Source of the DNA: JANWHV01 sp035534995
Lineage (GTDB): Bacteria; Chloroflexota; UBA5177; JANWHV01
Assembly: GCA_035534995.1 (NCBI GenBank)
Contig: DATLQX010000342.1
Coordinates: forward strand, 1-25,332
DNA length: 25,332 bases
Reading direction: 5' to 3'
The position numbers and the translations under genes are program-made. How positions within the stretch are numbered: the stretch's first letter is position 1; every line of letters starts with the position of its first letter. The notes beneath the pieces are model-generated. The model was not told the origin of the DNA. It made no database searches and saw nothing but the letters and a program-made list of their open reading frames with translations. Positions 15,354 through 23,963 of the stretch are shown here, one piece after another.

Positions 15354-16406
15354 ATGACAACCACGACGCAAACTCGATTCCCCGGCGCTGCCCTAGCCTT
15401 TGACCTACCGACCTTTTTCCCCCGTTCCATCATGGGCCAGATCACCGAGGTGCGGGTTGACGCACCCACGATCATGTATGAGCAAGCGCAAGCCCGAGCT
15501 CGGCGCCCAAAGTTGACAAAAGATGGGCGGTTGGTGATCATCGCGGCTGACCATACGGCCCACCATGACGCACGGGTTGGGGCGAATCCTCTAGCCATGG
15601 CAAACCGCTATGAGCTGTTGGGCCGTATTCTTCGGGTCTTGGTCAGTCCCGAGGTCGATGGGCTTTTGGCAACGCCCGACATCATCGAGGATCTGCTCAT
15701 CGTGGATGCTCTGTTAGCCCGTAAGGGTGTGGCGGCCCTGCTCGACCACAAGGTGTTGGTGGGGACTCTTAATCCCGGCGGCCTTGGCGGTTCCACCTGG
15801 GAACTGAATAGCCCAGCGACGTCCTACACCCCACGCCATATTGTGCAGTTGCGGCTTGATGGGGCAAAGATGTTGCTCAGAGCATCCCTGGAGCACGCGG
15901 AGACCCTGCCCACCCTTGTCGCGGCCGCCGAGGTCATTAACGCCCTGACCGATTCTGGAGTGCCGACCTTCATCGAGCCCATACCAGTGCAGAGGAAGGA
16001 TGGGGCCTTCTCGTTGCGGAAACATGCGGATGCCCTCGCTCCCCTGGTATGCGTCTGTTCGGCCCTGGGCGGATCCTCCCGGCACTCCTGGCTCAAGGTT
16101 CCCTACTGCGAAGACTTCGAGCTGGTCGCGGGGGCGAGTACCCTGCCGATTCTCATGCTCGGCGGGGCCTCCCTGGAAAACCCGGCCCCCATGCTGGCGG
16201 AATTCTCCACCGGCATGGCCGCCGGCCCCAATGTGCGCGGTGCCATGGTTGGACGCAACGTGCTCTATCCGGGGAATGTCGATCCCCAATTGGTCGGCCG
16301 AGCCATTAGCCGGATCGTGCATCGGGGTGAGAGCGGCGAGCAGGTGCTGGACTTCATGCGGACGGGCCGGGCGGAGCACACCGAGACCTTTAGCTGTCTC
16401 CAATGA
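15354..16406 (+). CDS. Cgl0159-type (beta/alpha)8 aldolase-like protein
   Basis: This protein resembles the Cgl0159 family, a TIM-barrel group related to class I fructose-bisphosphate and DeoC/LacD aldolases. The founding member sits in the Corynebacterium myo-inositol cluster. Using the ATG at 15354 (350 residues), I see AADH (64-67), LATPDIIEDLL (105-115), DGAKMLLR (169-176), WLKVPY with candidate Schiff-base K248, and the phosphate-site stretches MLGG (268-271) and GRNVLYP (300-306). The ATG at 15291 would add 21 basic residues unlike the family; both starts have only weak purine-rich leaders. It is the last gene of the plus-strand cassette and probably cleaves or isomerises the kinase product. 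Confidence 0.8.
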   Translation: MTTTTQTRFPGAALAFDLPTFFPRSIMGQITEVRVDAPTIMYEQAQARARRPKLTKDGRLVIIAADHTAHHDARVGANPLAMANRYELLGRILRVLVSPEVDGLLATPDIIEDLLIVDALLARKGVAALLDHKVLVGTLNPGGLGGSTWELNSPATSYTPRHIVQLRLDGAKMLLRASLEHAETLPTLVAAAEVINALTDSGVPTFIEPIPVQRKDGAFSLRKHADALAPLVCVCSALGGSSRHSWLKVPYCEDFELVAGASTLPILMLGGASLENPAPMLAEFSTGMAAGPNVRGAMVGRNVLYPGNVDPQLVGRAISRIVHRGESGEQVLDFMRTGRAEHTETFSCLQ

Positions 16407-16409
16407 GGC

Positions 16410-16470
16410 GAGGGTAGTACCCTCCCAGGTTCCGCGCGGTAGGGCAATTCATGACTCATCAACCGCGCGG
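16410..16470. terminator. Possible bidirectional terminator in a convergent gap
   Basis: Between the convergent aldolase and cyclodeaminase genes lie two inverted structures: GAGGGTA/TACCCTC around a single base (16410-16424), and two copies of the self-complementary CCGCGCGG at 16432-16439 and 16463-16470, which can pair across a 23-base loop. No T-run follows either, so termination is only suggested by position. Confidence 0.3.
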
Positions 16471-16492
16471 GACTGGTCGGCGGGCACCGATC

Positions 16493-17473
16493 CTACCAGG
16501 GCGCCCTGCTCCCCACCCCTGCCGCCTCCGCCGCCTCAACCACCGAGAGCGCCGCCGCTACGTCCTCGACCGCCAGACCCAGCGAGCGAAAGAGGGTGAT
16601 CTCCTCCGCCGCCTGGCGGCCCATCCCAGCGCCAACCAGTAATTGGCCCAGCTCGGCCCGCACATGGCCGGGCGAGATCAGCCCTTCGTCGAGCGCCTGC
16701 CTGTAGTCCGCCGCTTCGTTTTCCACGGACTGGCGGCGATCCACATAGAGCGCCGCGGCGGCCACCGTGGCGGCATCGATTTCCTGGTGAGTCCGCTGGC
16801 TGGCCCCCACCGCGTTGATATGGGTTCCCGGCGCAATCCACTGGCGCCGCAGCACCGGTACGCGAGCCGTGGTGGCGGTGACTACGATATCCGCTCCCTG
16901 GACCGCCTCCTCCACGGTGCCAACCGCGTCAATAGTGCCGGGAAAGCCTTCCCGTACGCTCTCCACGAACCCTTGGGCGCCCTCAAGGGTTCGGCTCGCC
17001 ACGCGGACGCGCTCGATCGGACGGACGCAAGCCATCGCCTCTAGATGCCGGCGCGCTTGTACGCCGGCCCCGATCAACGCCAGGTCTCGTGCGTCCTGGC
17101 GCGCCAGCAGTCGAGTGGCCACGGCGGAGACGGCGGCGGTGCGGATGGCGGTGATCGCCGAGGCGTGCACCATTGCTCTTGGCTCGCCGGTCAGACCATC
17201 CATCAGCAACACCGCTCCCTGATGCCCATCCAGGCCCCGGCTCGGGTTGCCCGGGATCACGCACAATACTTTCATGCCGAAGACGGGCCGTTCGCCCGAG
17301 CGATGGGCCGGCATCCAGGCCATGATCCCGTTGGCGTGGGGCGGCGGATAGATCGAACGGAGGGGCTGGGCCCACTCTCCGCGCTGCAGGCCGGCCAGGG
17401 ACTCGGCCATCACTTCGATGCACCGAGGCATGGGGAGTAGATCCTCGACGTTCCGGTGGCTGAGAATAAGCAT
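16493..17473 (-). CDS. Ornithine cyclodeaminase/mu-crystallin family protein
   Basis: This 326-residue protein belongs to the family of NAD(P)-dependent ornithine/lysine cyclodeaminases, ketimine reductases and related alanine dehydrogenases. The Rossmann motif LIGAGVQARRHLEAM is at residues 133-147, and the conserved substrate-side K68 (FGMKVL) and R111 (AIRTAAVS) are present. The ATG follows the liuD stop after 2 bases with a weak ribosome binding site, so it is probably coupled to the carboxylase operon. Reaction and substrate cannot be assigned; the link to leucine breakdown is unusual. Confidence 0.85.
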   Translation of the reverse strand: MLILSHRNVEDLLPMPRCIEVMAESLAGLQRGEWAQPLRSIYPPPHANGIMAWMPAHRSGERPVFGMKVLCVIPGNPSRGLDGHQGAVLLMDGLTGEPRAMVHASAITAIRTAAVSAVATRLLARQDARDLALIGAGVQARRHLEAMACVRPIERVRVASRTLEGAQGFVESVREGFPGTIDAVGTVEEAVQGADIVVTATTARVPVLRRQWIAPGTHINAVGASQRTHQEIDAATVAAAALYVDRRQSVENEAADYRQALDEGLISPGHVRAELGQLLVGAGMGRQAAEEITLFRSLGLAVEDVAAALSVVEAAEAAGVGSRAPW

Positions 17474-17475
17474 CT

Positions 17476-19428
17476 CTATTCCATTTCCGCCAGCGACGCG
17501 CCGGCCTGGACCACATCCCCTACCCGGTAATGCATCCGCGCGATCTTCCCATCCCGCGGCGCGGACACTGAGTGCTCCATCTTCATCGCCTCGATTATCA
17601 CCACTGTCTGCCCCGCCGTCACGGTTTCGCCCTCCGCGGCGGAGATCTTGACGAGCTTTCCGGTCATGGGCGCCCGCAAGCCGGTACCCAGTGACGCGGC
17701 CTCCCCGGAAGGCCGCCCATCCATGAGGGGGGAAGCACTTCTAGCCACCGCGAACGGCTCGCCATTGACGATCAGGCGCCAACCTGCCGCTGTCTCCGAT
17801 CCTTCGACCGTCCACAGGCGGATCCCCTCCCGCACCAGCAGGCTACCCGAGCCTCCACGCTTACACTGGACCTCATGGTCGCCATGGGGCAGGGCAATCA
17901 GCCAGGAGTCGGCCGAGACGCGGCGAGCGGTAAGCGAGGAATCGCGGAAGCGGAGCCTAATGCCCTCACTCGCCTGCCGCCAGGGTCCGCCGTGCCACGG
18001 CGATCCGAGCGGCGATGCCGTCATGCAGAGGCGCCAACTCGCCGCGGCGAGCAGGGCATGCTCGGGGAGCGGCGTGGGGCCAGCCCGAAGGCTGGAAACC
18101 TGGTCCAGGTAGTCCGTGGACAAGTCGCCCAAGCGAAAGGCCGGGGTCGCCAGCACCGACCGCAGCAGATCAAGATTAGTCGCCACCCCTTCCACGTGGT
18201 ACTCCCGCACCGCGGCCACCGCCCGCTGGACGCAGGTTGCCCGATCAGGGGCTGAAACAATGAGCTTGGCGATCATTGAATCGTAGAATGGCGTCACCTC
18301 GTCGCCCGTCTCCACGCCGAGATCGTTGCGAATTCCCTCGCCGGCGGGAGGGGCGAAGGCCGTGAGGATGCCCGTGGACGCTGCGTAGTCGCGGGCCGGA
18401 TCCTCGGCGTAGACGCGGCATTCTATCGCGTGCCCTAGCAGATGGACATCCTCCTGTCGCCACGCCAGTGGCTCCCCCGCCGCCACCCGAAGCTGCTCGC
18501 GAACTAGATCAAGCCCGGTCACCTGTTCGGTGACCGGGTGCTCGACCTGGAGGCGGGTGTTGACCTCCAGGAAGTAGTAACTGCCCTCTTCGGTCAGCAG
18601 AAACTCAACCGTGCCGGCATTCTGGTATCCGGCGGCCCGCGCCACCGACACGGCGGCGGCGCCCATCTCGGTTCGCAAAGCGGGGCTCATGGCGGGCGAG
18701 GGACTCTCCTCGATCACCTTCTGGTGCTTGCGCTGGACCGAGCAGTCCCGCTCTCCCAGGTGCACGATGTTCCCATGATGGTCGGCCAGGATCTGGAACT
18801 CCACATGGCGAGGGTTCGAGACTGCCCGCTCCAGCAGCACGGCGGCATCGCCAAAGGCGGCCTGGGCTTCCCGGCGTGCCGATTCAAGCGCGGCCTCGAA
18901 GTCGGCCCGCGACCGGACCAGGCGCATCCCCCGACCCCCACCGCCCGCCGTGGCCTTGATCAACAACGGGAAGCCCACCTCCTCGGCGGCGGCGTGGAGG
19001 TCGGCAAGATCCTGATTCGCCCCGTCGTATCCAGGCACGACCGGGACACCGAGGTCACGAGCCAGCTTCTTGGCCGCCGCCTTGTCGCCCAGCAGGCGCA
19101 TCGCCTCGGGCGAAGGGCCGATGAAGACGATCCCCGCCTTTCGGCACGCCATCGCGAACTCTGGGTTCTCGGCCAAAAAGCCGTAGCCGGGATGAATCGC
19201 CTCCGCCCTCGATGCACGCGCGGCGGCGATCAGCAAGTCCGAGCGCAGGTAGCTGTCGGAGGCCGGCGAGGGACCGAGGTAGTAGCTCTCATCGGCGCAC
19301 CGTGTATGCAAGGCCCAGCGGTCGGCGTCGGAGAATACGGCGACCGACCGGACGCCCAGTTCCCGGCAGGCCCGGCCGATCCGCACCGCGATCTCGCCCC
19401 GATTGGCAATCAGTATCTTCCCGAACAC
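17476..19428 (-). CDS. liuD: 3-Methylcrotonyl-CoA carboxylase alpha subunit (biotin carboxylase + BCCP)
   Basis: This 650-residue protein carries the biotin carboxylase and the biotin carrier domain on one chain. In order: carboxylase N domain (IANRGEIAVRI, residues 7-17), ATP-grasp with the glycine loop AGGGGRGM (161-168), EVNTRLQVEHPVTEQ, the carboxylase C domain to about 445, a less conserved linker region, and the BCCP domain with EAMKM at 613-617 (biotin on K616). It transfers CO2 to LiuB for carboxylation of 3-methylcrotonyl-CoA. The start is GTG and shares a base with the liuC stop (TAGTG). The context with liuB and liuC favours methylcrotonyl-CoA over acetyl- or propionyl-CoA. Confidence 0.88.
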   Translation of the reverse strand: MFGKILIANRGEIAVRIGRACRELGVRSVAVFSDADRWALHTRCADESYYLGPSPASDSYLRSDLLIAAARASRAEAIHPGYGFLAENPEFAMACRKAGIVFIGPSPEAMRLLGDKAAAKKLARDLGVPVVPGYDGANQDLADLHAAAEEVGFPLLIKATAGGGGRGMRLVRSRADFEAALESARREAQAAFGDAAVLLERAVSNPRHVEFQILADHHGNIVHLGERDCSVQRKHQKVIEESPSPAMSPALRTEMGAAAVSVARAAGYQNAGTVEFLLTEEGSYYFLEVNTRLQVEHPVTEQVTGLDLVREQLRVAAGEPLAWRQEDVHLLGHAIECRVYAEDPARDYAASTGILTAFAPPAGEGIRNDLGVETGDEVTPFYDSMIAKLIVSAPDRATCVQRAVAAVREYHVEGVATNLDLLRSVLATPAFRLGDLSTDYLDQVSSLRAGPTPLPEHALLAAASWRLCMTASPLGSPWHGGPWRQASEGIRLRFRDSSLTARRVSADSWLIALPHGDHEVQCKRGGSGSLLVREGIRLWTVEGSETAAGWRLIVNGEPFAVARSASPLMDGRPSGEAASLGTGLRAPMTGKLVKISAAEGETVTAGQTVVIIEAMKMEHSVSAPRDGKIARMHYRVGDVVQAGASLAEME

Positions 19429-20231
19429 TAGGAACCACCATCCTCAATCCAGGCCGGCTTCCGTTTCTCCAGGAAGGCGGCGATCCCCTCCCGCCCCTCG
19501 GGTCCGGCGCGCAGATCGGCAATCAGTTGCGTGGTCTCCGCCCGCGCCTCGGTTGGGGTTCGTCCGGTCACGCGATTGATCAGGGCGCGCGCCTGGGCGG
19601 CGGCGCGGGGAGCGGCGGTGAGAAAGTCCTTGAGGCTCGCCCGCATGGCCGCATCCAGCTCGGCGGCCGGGGCAATCTGGTGCACCAACCCGATCCGCAA
19701 GGCGCGCGCGGCATCGAATCGAGTACCGCTGGAAAACAGGGCCCGGGCATGACCCTGGCCAATCTTGGCGATCACGAAAGGAGAGATCGCTGCCGGCAGG
19801 AGGCCAAGCTTCACCTCGCTGAGGGAGAAACGGGCATCGTCCGCCGCCACCACCACGTCACAGGCCGCCAGCAAGCCGATCCCGCCGCCGAAGATCACCC
19901 CATGGGCGCGCGCCACCGTGGGAACTGGGCAGCTATTGAGGGCCGAGAGGAGGTCGGCCAGCAGACCGGCGTCATCCAGGTTTTCCGCCATCCCCAGACC
20001 GGCCACCGTGCGCATCCAGTCCAGATCGGCCCCGGCACAGAACGCGGGGCCTTCACCACTCAAAGCCAGGACACGGATGCCGGGAATGCCGCCGACCTCG
20101 CCGAAGCACCGCGCCAACTCCTCCATCATGGCGCCATCGATCGCGTTGTAGACGCGCGGCCGGTTGAGACGAACCCAGAGAATGCCACCCTCCTGCTCAA
20201 CCCGTATTTGCGTGTACGATCCGATGCTCAT
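19428..20231 (-). CDS. liuC: Enoyl-CoA hydratase, probable 3-methylglutaconyl-CoA hydratase
   Basis: This is a crotonase-fold protein of 267 residues. The oxyanion-hole region FCAGADL is at 64-70 and GVIFGGGIGLLAACD at 111-125. One of the two catalytic glutamates of classical crotonases is replaced by glycine (GGGIGL), while the second is kept at E139 in SEVKLGLLPA; I recall the same pattern in bacterial LiuC-type hydratases. It would hydrate the LiuBD product to HMG-CoA in leucine degradation. It lies 18 bases after liuB and touches liuD, which supports this role over general fatty acid beta-oxidation. Confidence 0.82.
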   Translation of the reverse strand: MSIGSYTQIRVEQEGGILWVRLNRPRVYNAIDGAMMEELARCFGEVGGIPGIRVLALSGEGPAFCAGADLDWMRTVAGLGMAENLDDAGLLADLLSALNSCPVPTVARAHGVIFGGGIGLLAACDVVVAADDARFSLSEVKLGLLPAAISPFVIAKIGQGHARALFSSGTRFDAARALRIGLVHQIAPAAELDAAMRASLKDFLTAAPRAAAQARALINRVTGRTPTEARAETTQLIADLRAGPEGREGIAAFLEKRKPAWIEDGGS

Positions 20232-20249
20232 CTCCTGGACCCTCGATTC

Positions 20250-21890
20250 CTACATGCGGAATACGCCGAAGGTGGTCGCCTCGATGGGAGCGTTCAGAGC
20301 GGCCGCGATCCCGAGGGCCAGAACCATTCGGGTATCAGAGGGCACGATGACCCCATCGTCCCAGAGCCGGGCCGTGGAATAATAGGGACTGCCCTCGCGC
20401 TCGTAGGCGGCACGCGTCTCCGTCTCCAGTGCGGCCCGTTCCTCGTCCCCCAGTTCCTCACCGCGCGCTTTCAGTCCCTCTTCCCTTACGGTCACCAGGG
20501 TGCCGGCCGCCTGCCGGCCACCCATCACCGAGATGCGCGCGTTGGGCCACATCCACAATTGGCGTGGACCATAGGCACGCCCGCACATTCCGTAGTTGCC
20601 CGCCCCGAATGAGCCGCCAATGATCACGGTGAACTTGGGCACCCGTGCCGTGGCCACGGCGGTGACCATCTTGGCCCCGTCCTTGGCGATGCCGCCGCGT
20701 TCGTACTGCTTCCCCACCATAAAACCGGCGATATTCTGCAGGAAAACCAGGGGCAGCATCCGTTGAGCGCAGAGCTCGATGAAGTGCGCCGCTTTGAGGG
20801 CGCTCTCCGAAAACAGGATGCCGTTGTTGGCAATCATCCCCACTGGGTAGCCGTGGATGTGGGCAAAGCCGCAGACCAAGGTGGGGCCGTAGTTTGCCTT
20901 GAATTCATGCAAGCGGCTCCCATCCACCACGCGGGCGATCACCTCGCGGACGTCATAGGTCTGGCGCGAATCCGCCGGGATGACGCCGGCCAACTCCTCG
21001 GGATCGTAGAGGGGCGGCTCCGGGTTCGCCACCACCCAGGGAAGGTCGGGACGGCGTCGCGCGATCCCCGCCATGCTCCGGCGCAGAATAGCCAGGGCAT
21101 GCTCGTCGTTCTGGGCATAGTGATCCGCGACTCCAGAGATGCGGGTATGCACCTCGGCCCCGCCAAGCTCCTCGGCCGTGACCTCTTCCCCGGTCGCCGC
21201 CCTGACCAAGGGCGGCCCAGCCAAAAAGATGGTGCCGGTTCCCCGTACGATCACCGTCTCGTCGCTCATCGCGGGAACGTAGGCGCCACCCGCCGTGCAG
21301 GAACCCATCACCGCCGCCAGTTGCGGTATCCCGAGGGCGGACATGCGAGCCTGGTTATAAAAGATGCGGCCAAAATGCTCACGATCGGGGAACACCTCCG
21401 CCTGCAAGGGAAGGAAGGCGCCGCCGGAATCGACCAGATAGATACAGGGTAGGTGATTCTCCAGGGCAATCTCCTGCGCGCGCAGGTGCTTTTTCACCGT
21501 AATCGGATAGTACGTGCCCCCTTTCACCGTGGCGTCATTGGCCACGATGACTACCTCGCGGCCCTCCACCACCCCGATTCCGGTGACGATCCCCGCGCCG
21601 GGCACCGCGTCGCCGTAGAGTCCATGGGCGGCCAGGGGCGAAAACTCGAGGAATGGAGTATCGGGATCGAGCAGAAGATCCACACGGTCACGGACGAAGA
21701 TCTTCCCACGGCCGGCGTGACGCTCGCGCGCCCGCGGGCCGCCTCCCTCGTGAACGGCGCGGAGGAGGCGGCGCAGATCATCGACCAGGGCTAGATTTTC
21801 TCGCGCGTTGGCCTGGTAGTCGGCGCCGGCAGCACCAACCGTACTGCTCAGAACGCTCAAGCTCGCCACCGCCTCGGCAGCCCACCCCAC
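20250..21890 (-). CDS. liuB: 3-Methylcrotonyl-CoA carboxylase beta subunit (carboxyltransferase)
   Basis: This 546-residue protein has the two crotonase-like halves of a biotin-dependent carboxyltransferase. The stretch GGSFGAGNYGMCGRAYGP (425-442), then LWMWPNARISVMGG, and the C terminus ALNAPIEATTFGVFRM are typical of MCC beta as opposed to propionyl-CoA carboxylase. It takes carboxybiotin from LiuD. The start is uncertain: GTG at 21890 lies 9 bases after the upstream stop with AAGG close by, and another in-frame GTG seven codons later would also fit. Confidence 0.9.
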   Translation of the reverse strand: MGWAAEAVASLSVLSSTVGAAGADYQANARENLALVDDLRRLLRAVHEGGGPRARERHAGRGKIFVRDRVDLLLDPDTPFLEFSPLAAHGLYGDAVPGAGIVTGIGVVEGREVVIVANDATVKGGTYYPITVKKHLRAQEIALENHLPCIYLVDSGGAFLPLQAEVFPDREHFGRIFYNQARMSALGIPQLAAVMGSCTAGGAYVPAMSDETVIVRGTGTIFLAGPPLVRAATGEEVTAEELGGAEVHTRISGVADHYAQNDEHALAILRRSMAGIARRRPDLPWVVANPEPPLYDPEELAGVIPADSRQTYDVREVIARVVDGSRLHEFKANYGPTLVCGFAHIHGYPVGMIANNGILFSESALKAAHFIELCAQRMLPLVFLQNIAGFMVGKQYERGGIAKDGAKMVTAVATARVPKFTVIIGGSFGAGNYGMCGRAYGPRQLWMWPNARISVMGGRQAAGTLVTVREEGLKARGEELGDEERAALETETRAAYEREGSPYYSTARLWDDGVIVPSDTRMVLALGIAAALNAPIEATTFGVFRM

Positions 21891-21899
21891 GCCTTCACG

Positions 21900-22523
21900 T
21901 TACGCCTGAGGTGGCTGGGTATCGGGCTCGCCAGGAACGTCCGGGTCGGGCCGCCCTAGGGGAAACGGGAGATGTGGCGGCTCGGACAGGGCCTCGCCCT
22001 CACCGCTCACGGGCAAAGACGGAGGCGGCGGAGCCGGGGCTCGGGGAGGGGGGAGCGGGTTTTGCGACCATTGCGGTAAGGGCGGAGGCGGGGGCGCGGG
22101 CGCTGGTAGTTGTCCCTGCACCAACCTCACCTGAAAACGGGCGCGCTGCAACTCAACGCCGCTCACGCGCATCACCACGGCGTGCGTACCGGGGGTCCGG
22201 AACTGCAGCATGGCCAGGTTATAGACAAGCGGCACCAGTCCATCCTCGCCGGGGACCGCGGTGGGTGGGCGCCCCATGGTGATCGTGCCGCGGGGCGGCT
22301 CGGGGAGAATGGACTGCTCGTCTGGATCGACCAAATCGATCTCGATCGAGAACGGCGTATTGGCATCGTTCCAGGGGACCCGGAGGCGGATGGCGATGCT
22401 CAGGGCGGGATGAATAACGGGGAAGCCGCCGGCCCATAACACGTCGATGGTGCCGTGGATATAGTGGCGGTTATTGGCCGCCAGGGACGCCTCGGCCACC
22501 ACCAGATAGTCCACCTGCAGCAT
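21900..22523 (-). CDS. DUF6941-like protein with proline-rich tail
   Basis: This 207-residue protein is of unknown function. Residues 1-137 look like a compact beta-rich domain; VDYLVVAEASL, HGTIDVLWAGGFP and LSIAIRLRVPWNDANTPFSIEI recall the DUF6941 family as I remember it. Residues 138-207 are dominated by proline runs and are probably disordered. No signal peptide or membrane segment is seen. The ATG has GGGGAGAG upstream, and the gene is first in the carboxylase operon, 9 bases before liuB. The family call is from memory of its pattern and should be treated as tentative. Confidence 0.65.
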   Translation of the reverse strand: MLQVDYLVVAEASLAANNRHYIHGTIDVLWAGGFPVIHPALSIAIRLRVPWNDANTPFSIEIDLVDPDEQSILPEPPRGTITMGRPPTAVPGEDGLVPLVYNLAMLQFRTPGTHAVVMRVSGVELQRARFQVRLVQGQLPAPAPPPPPLPQWSQNPLPPPRAPAPPPPSLPVSGEGEALSEPPHLPFPLGRPDPDVPGEPDTQPPQA

Positions 22524-22726
22524 AACGATCTCTCCCCGCCGACCATCTCACAAAGAAGCGGACACCGCTTCCCACTGTACCATGTTGCGCGCGACAGGGC
22601 CGACTGCCCAGCATAACTTCCACCATGAGGCGGGCCCTTCCTGTATCATGGCCTGTACGCCCACCGACGCCTGTAGACCCCTACCGGCTCTTGGCGCCCG
22701 GCAGGAGTGAATGGGAGGGATGCTTG

Positions 22727-23944
22727 ATGCCGCGAGAGGCGCGGCTTATGCTGCTCTCCATGTTCCTCGGTTCGTTGCCGATCGGGTTGCTTCTCGTTTT
22801 CTACCCTCTCTACTTGCATGACCTTGGCATGCACTCGCTCCTGATCGGGAACATTTTCACCGTGGCCGGAATCGCCGCCTCGGGCCTGCTGGTCACCATC
22901 GGCCCGCTGGCGGATCGCCTGGGCCGTCGGCGTTTCCTCCTGGCTGGTACCGCCCTCCCCGCCTTGGGCTACCTCATCTTCCTCCTCTCCACGGCCACGC
23001 CCTGGCTAGTAGTAGCCAGTATCCTCGGCGGGGTTGGCTTCTCCGGCGGTCTGGGGGGAGGATTGGTCACGGCCACCTTCAACCCCATTCTCGCCGGCAC
23101 CGTCGAGCCCGCGCGGCGCACCTTGATCCTTGCCTATAACGAAGTTGCCTGGGTGGCCGCCATGGGACTGGGATCGCTCCTGGCCGCCCTACCCTCTATT
23201 CTGGTGCACGCCCATCTGGTGGCCTCCCTTACCGCCGACCGCTGGCTGTTCGTCTTTTGCCTGATGGTGAGCCTGGGCGCCACCGTCGCCCTCCTGCCCG
23301 TGCACGAGCGGTACGCTATTCGCGGAGCGGTGATCGAGCCGCCGCGGCAGGCCGCCGGTAAGGCAACCCGAACCGCCTTCCCGCTGATCTTCAAGTTGGC
23401 GGTATTCTTCACCCTGCAGGGCGCCGGCCTCGGACTGGTGGTCCAATTGCTTCCCCTGTGGTTTCAGTTGAGTTTTCACACCACGGCGGCGGCCATCGCG
23501 CCCTGGTTTTCGGCCGCGCAGTTCGCCGGCCTGCCCTTGATCATGGTGGTGCCGTGGCTGGCCCGTCGCCTGGGGGTGGCGGGCGTGGTCCTGTTCGCCG
23601 CCAGTTCCAGCTTGCTATTCATGGCGGGGATGCCGTTCGCGGGGGGAGCCACCGTGGCGGGCCTGCTGTACCTATGCCGGTCGGCGCTAGTGTCCATGCA
23701 GTGGCCGGCCCAGCACTCGTTCCTGCAAGGCGCGGTGGATCCTCGGGTGCGCGGCACCGCGACCAGCGTGACCCTGGGGTGTTGGAGCATCGCCAATGCC
23801 CTGCTCCCCTCGCTGACCGGGTTTTTGTTGGATCATCATCAGTTCAAGACCCCGATTTTCCTGGGCGCCGGTTGCTACGCCGCCGCGGCCGTCTGGTTCG
23901 CCTTGACTCTGCGGGGCACTCCCCTCCCAGAAGAAGAGAAGTAA
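22727..23944 (+). CDS. MFS transporter
   Basis: This 405-residue membrane protein shows about 12 hydrophobic segments and the major facilitator motif A, GPLADRLGRRR, at residues 59-69 between helices 2 and 3. I choose the ATG at 22727 because GGGAGGGA ends 6 bases upstream and the first transmembrane helix follows at once; an in-frame ATG at 22625 would add 34 residues unlike the family. The substrate cannot be inferred. It is divergent from the DUF6941-liu operon, separated by about 200 bases in which I find no convincing promoter, and convergent with the GGDEF remnant. Confidence 0.85.
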   Translation: MPREARLMLLSMFLGSLPIGLLLVFYPLYLHDLGMHSLLIGNIFTVAGIAASGLLVTIGPLADRLGRRRFLLAGTALPALGYLIFLLSTATPWLVVASILGGVGFSGGLGGGLVTATFNPILAGTVEPARRTLILAYNEVAWVAAMGLGSLLAALPSILVHAHLVASLTADRWLFVFCLMVSLGATVALLPVHERYAIRGAVIEPPRQAAGKATRTAFPLIFKLAVFFTLQGAGLGLVVQLLPLWFQLSFHTTAAAIAPWFSAAQFAGLPLIMVVPWLARRLGVAGVVLFAASSSLLFMAGMPFAGGATVAGLLYLCRSALVSMQWPAQHSFLQGAVDPRVRGTATSVTLGCWSIANALLPSLTGFLLDHHQFKTPIFLGAGCYAAAAVWFALTLRGTPLPEEEK

Positions 23945-23963
23945 CAGAGATAAGGCGTCCAGT

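Noticed and set aside
19212..20612. Plus-strand ORF of 466 codons opposite liuD, liuC and liuB
   Set aside because: It spans three real genes on the other strand and has no domain pattern; its openness follows from the high GC content.
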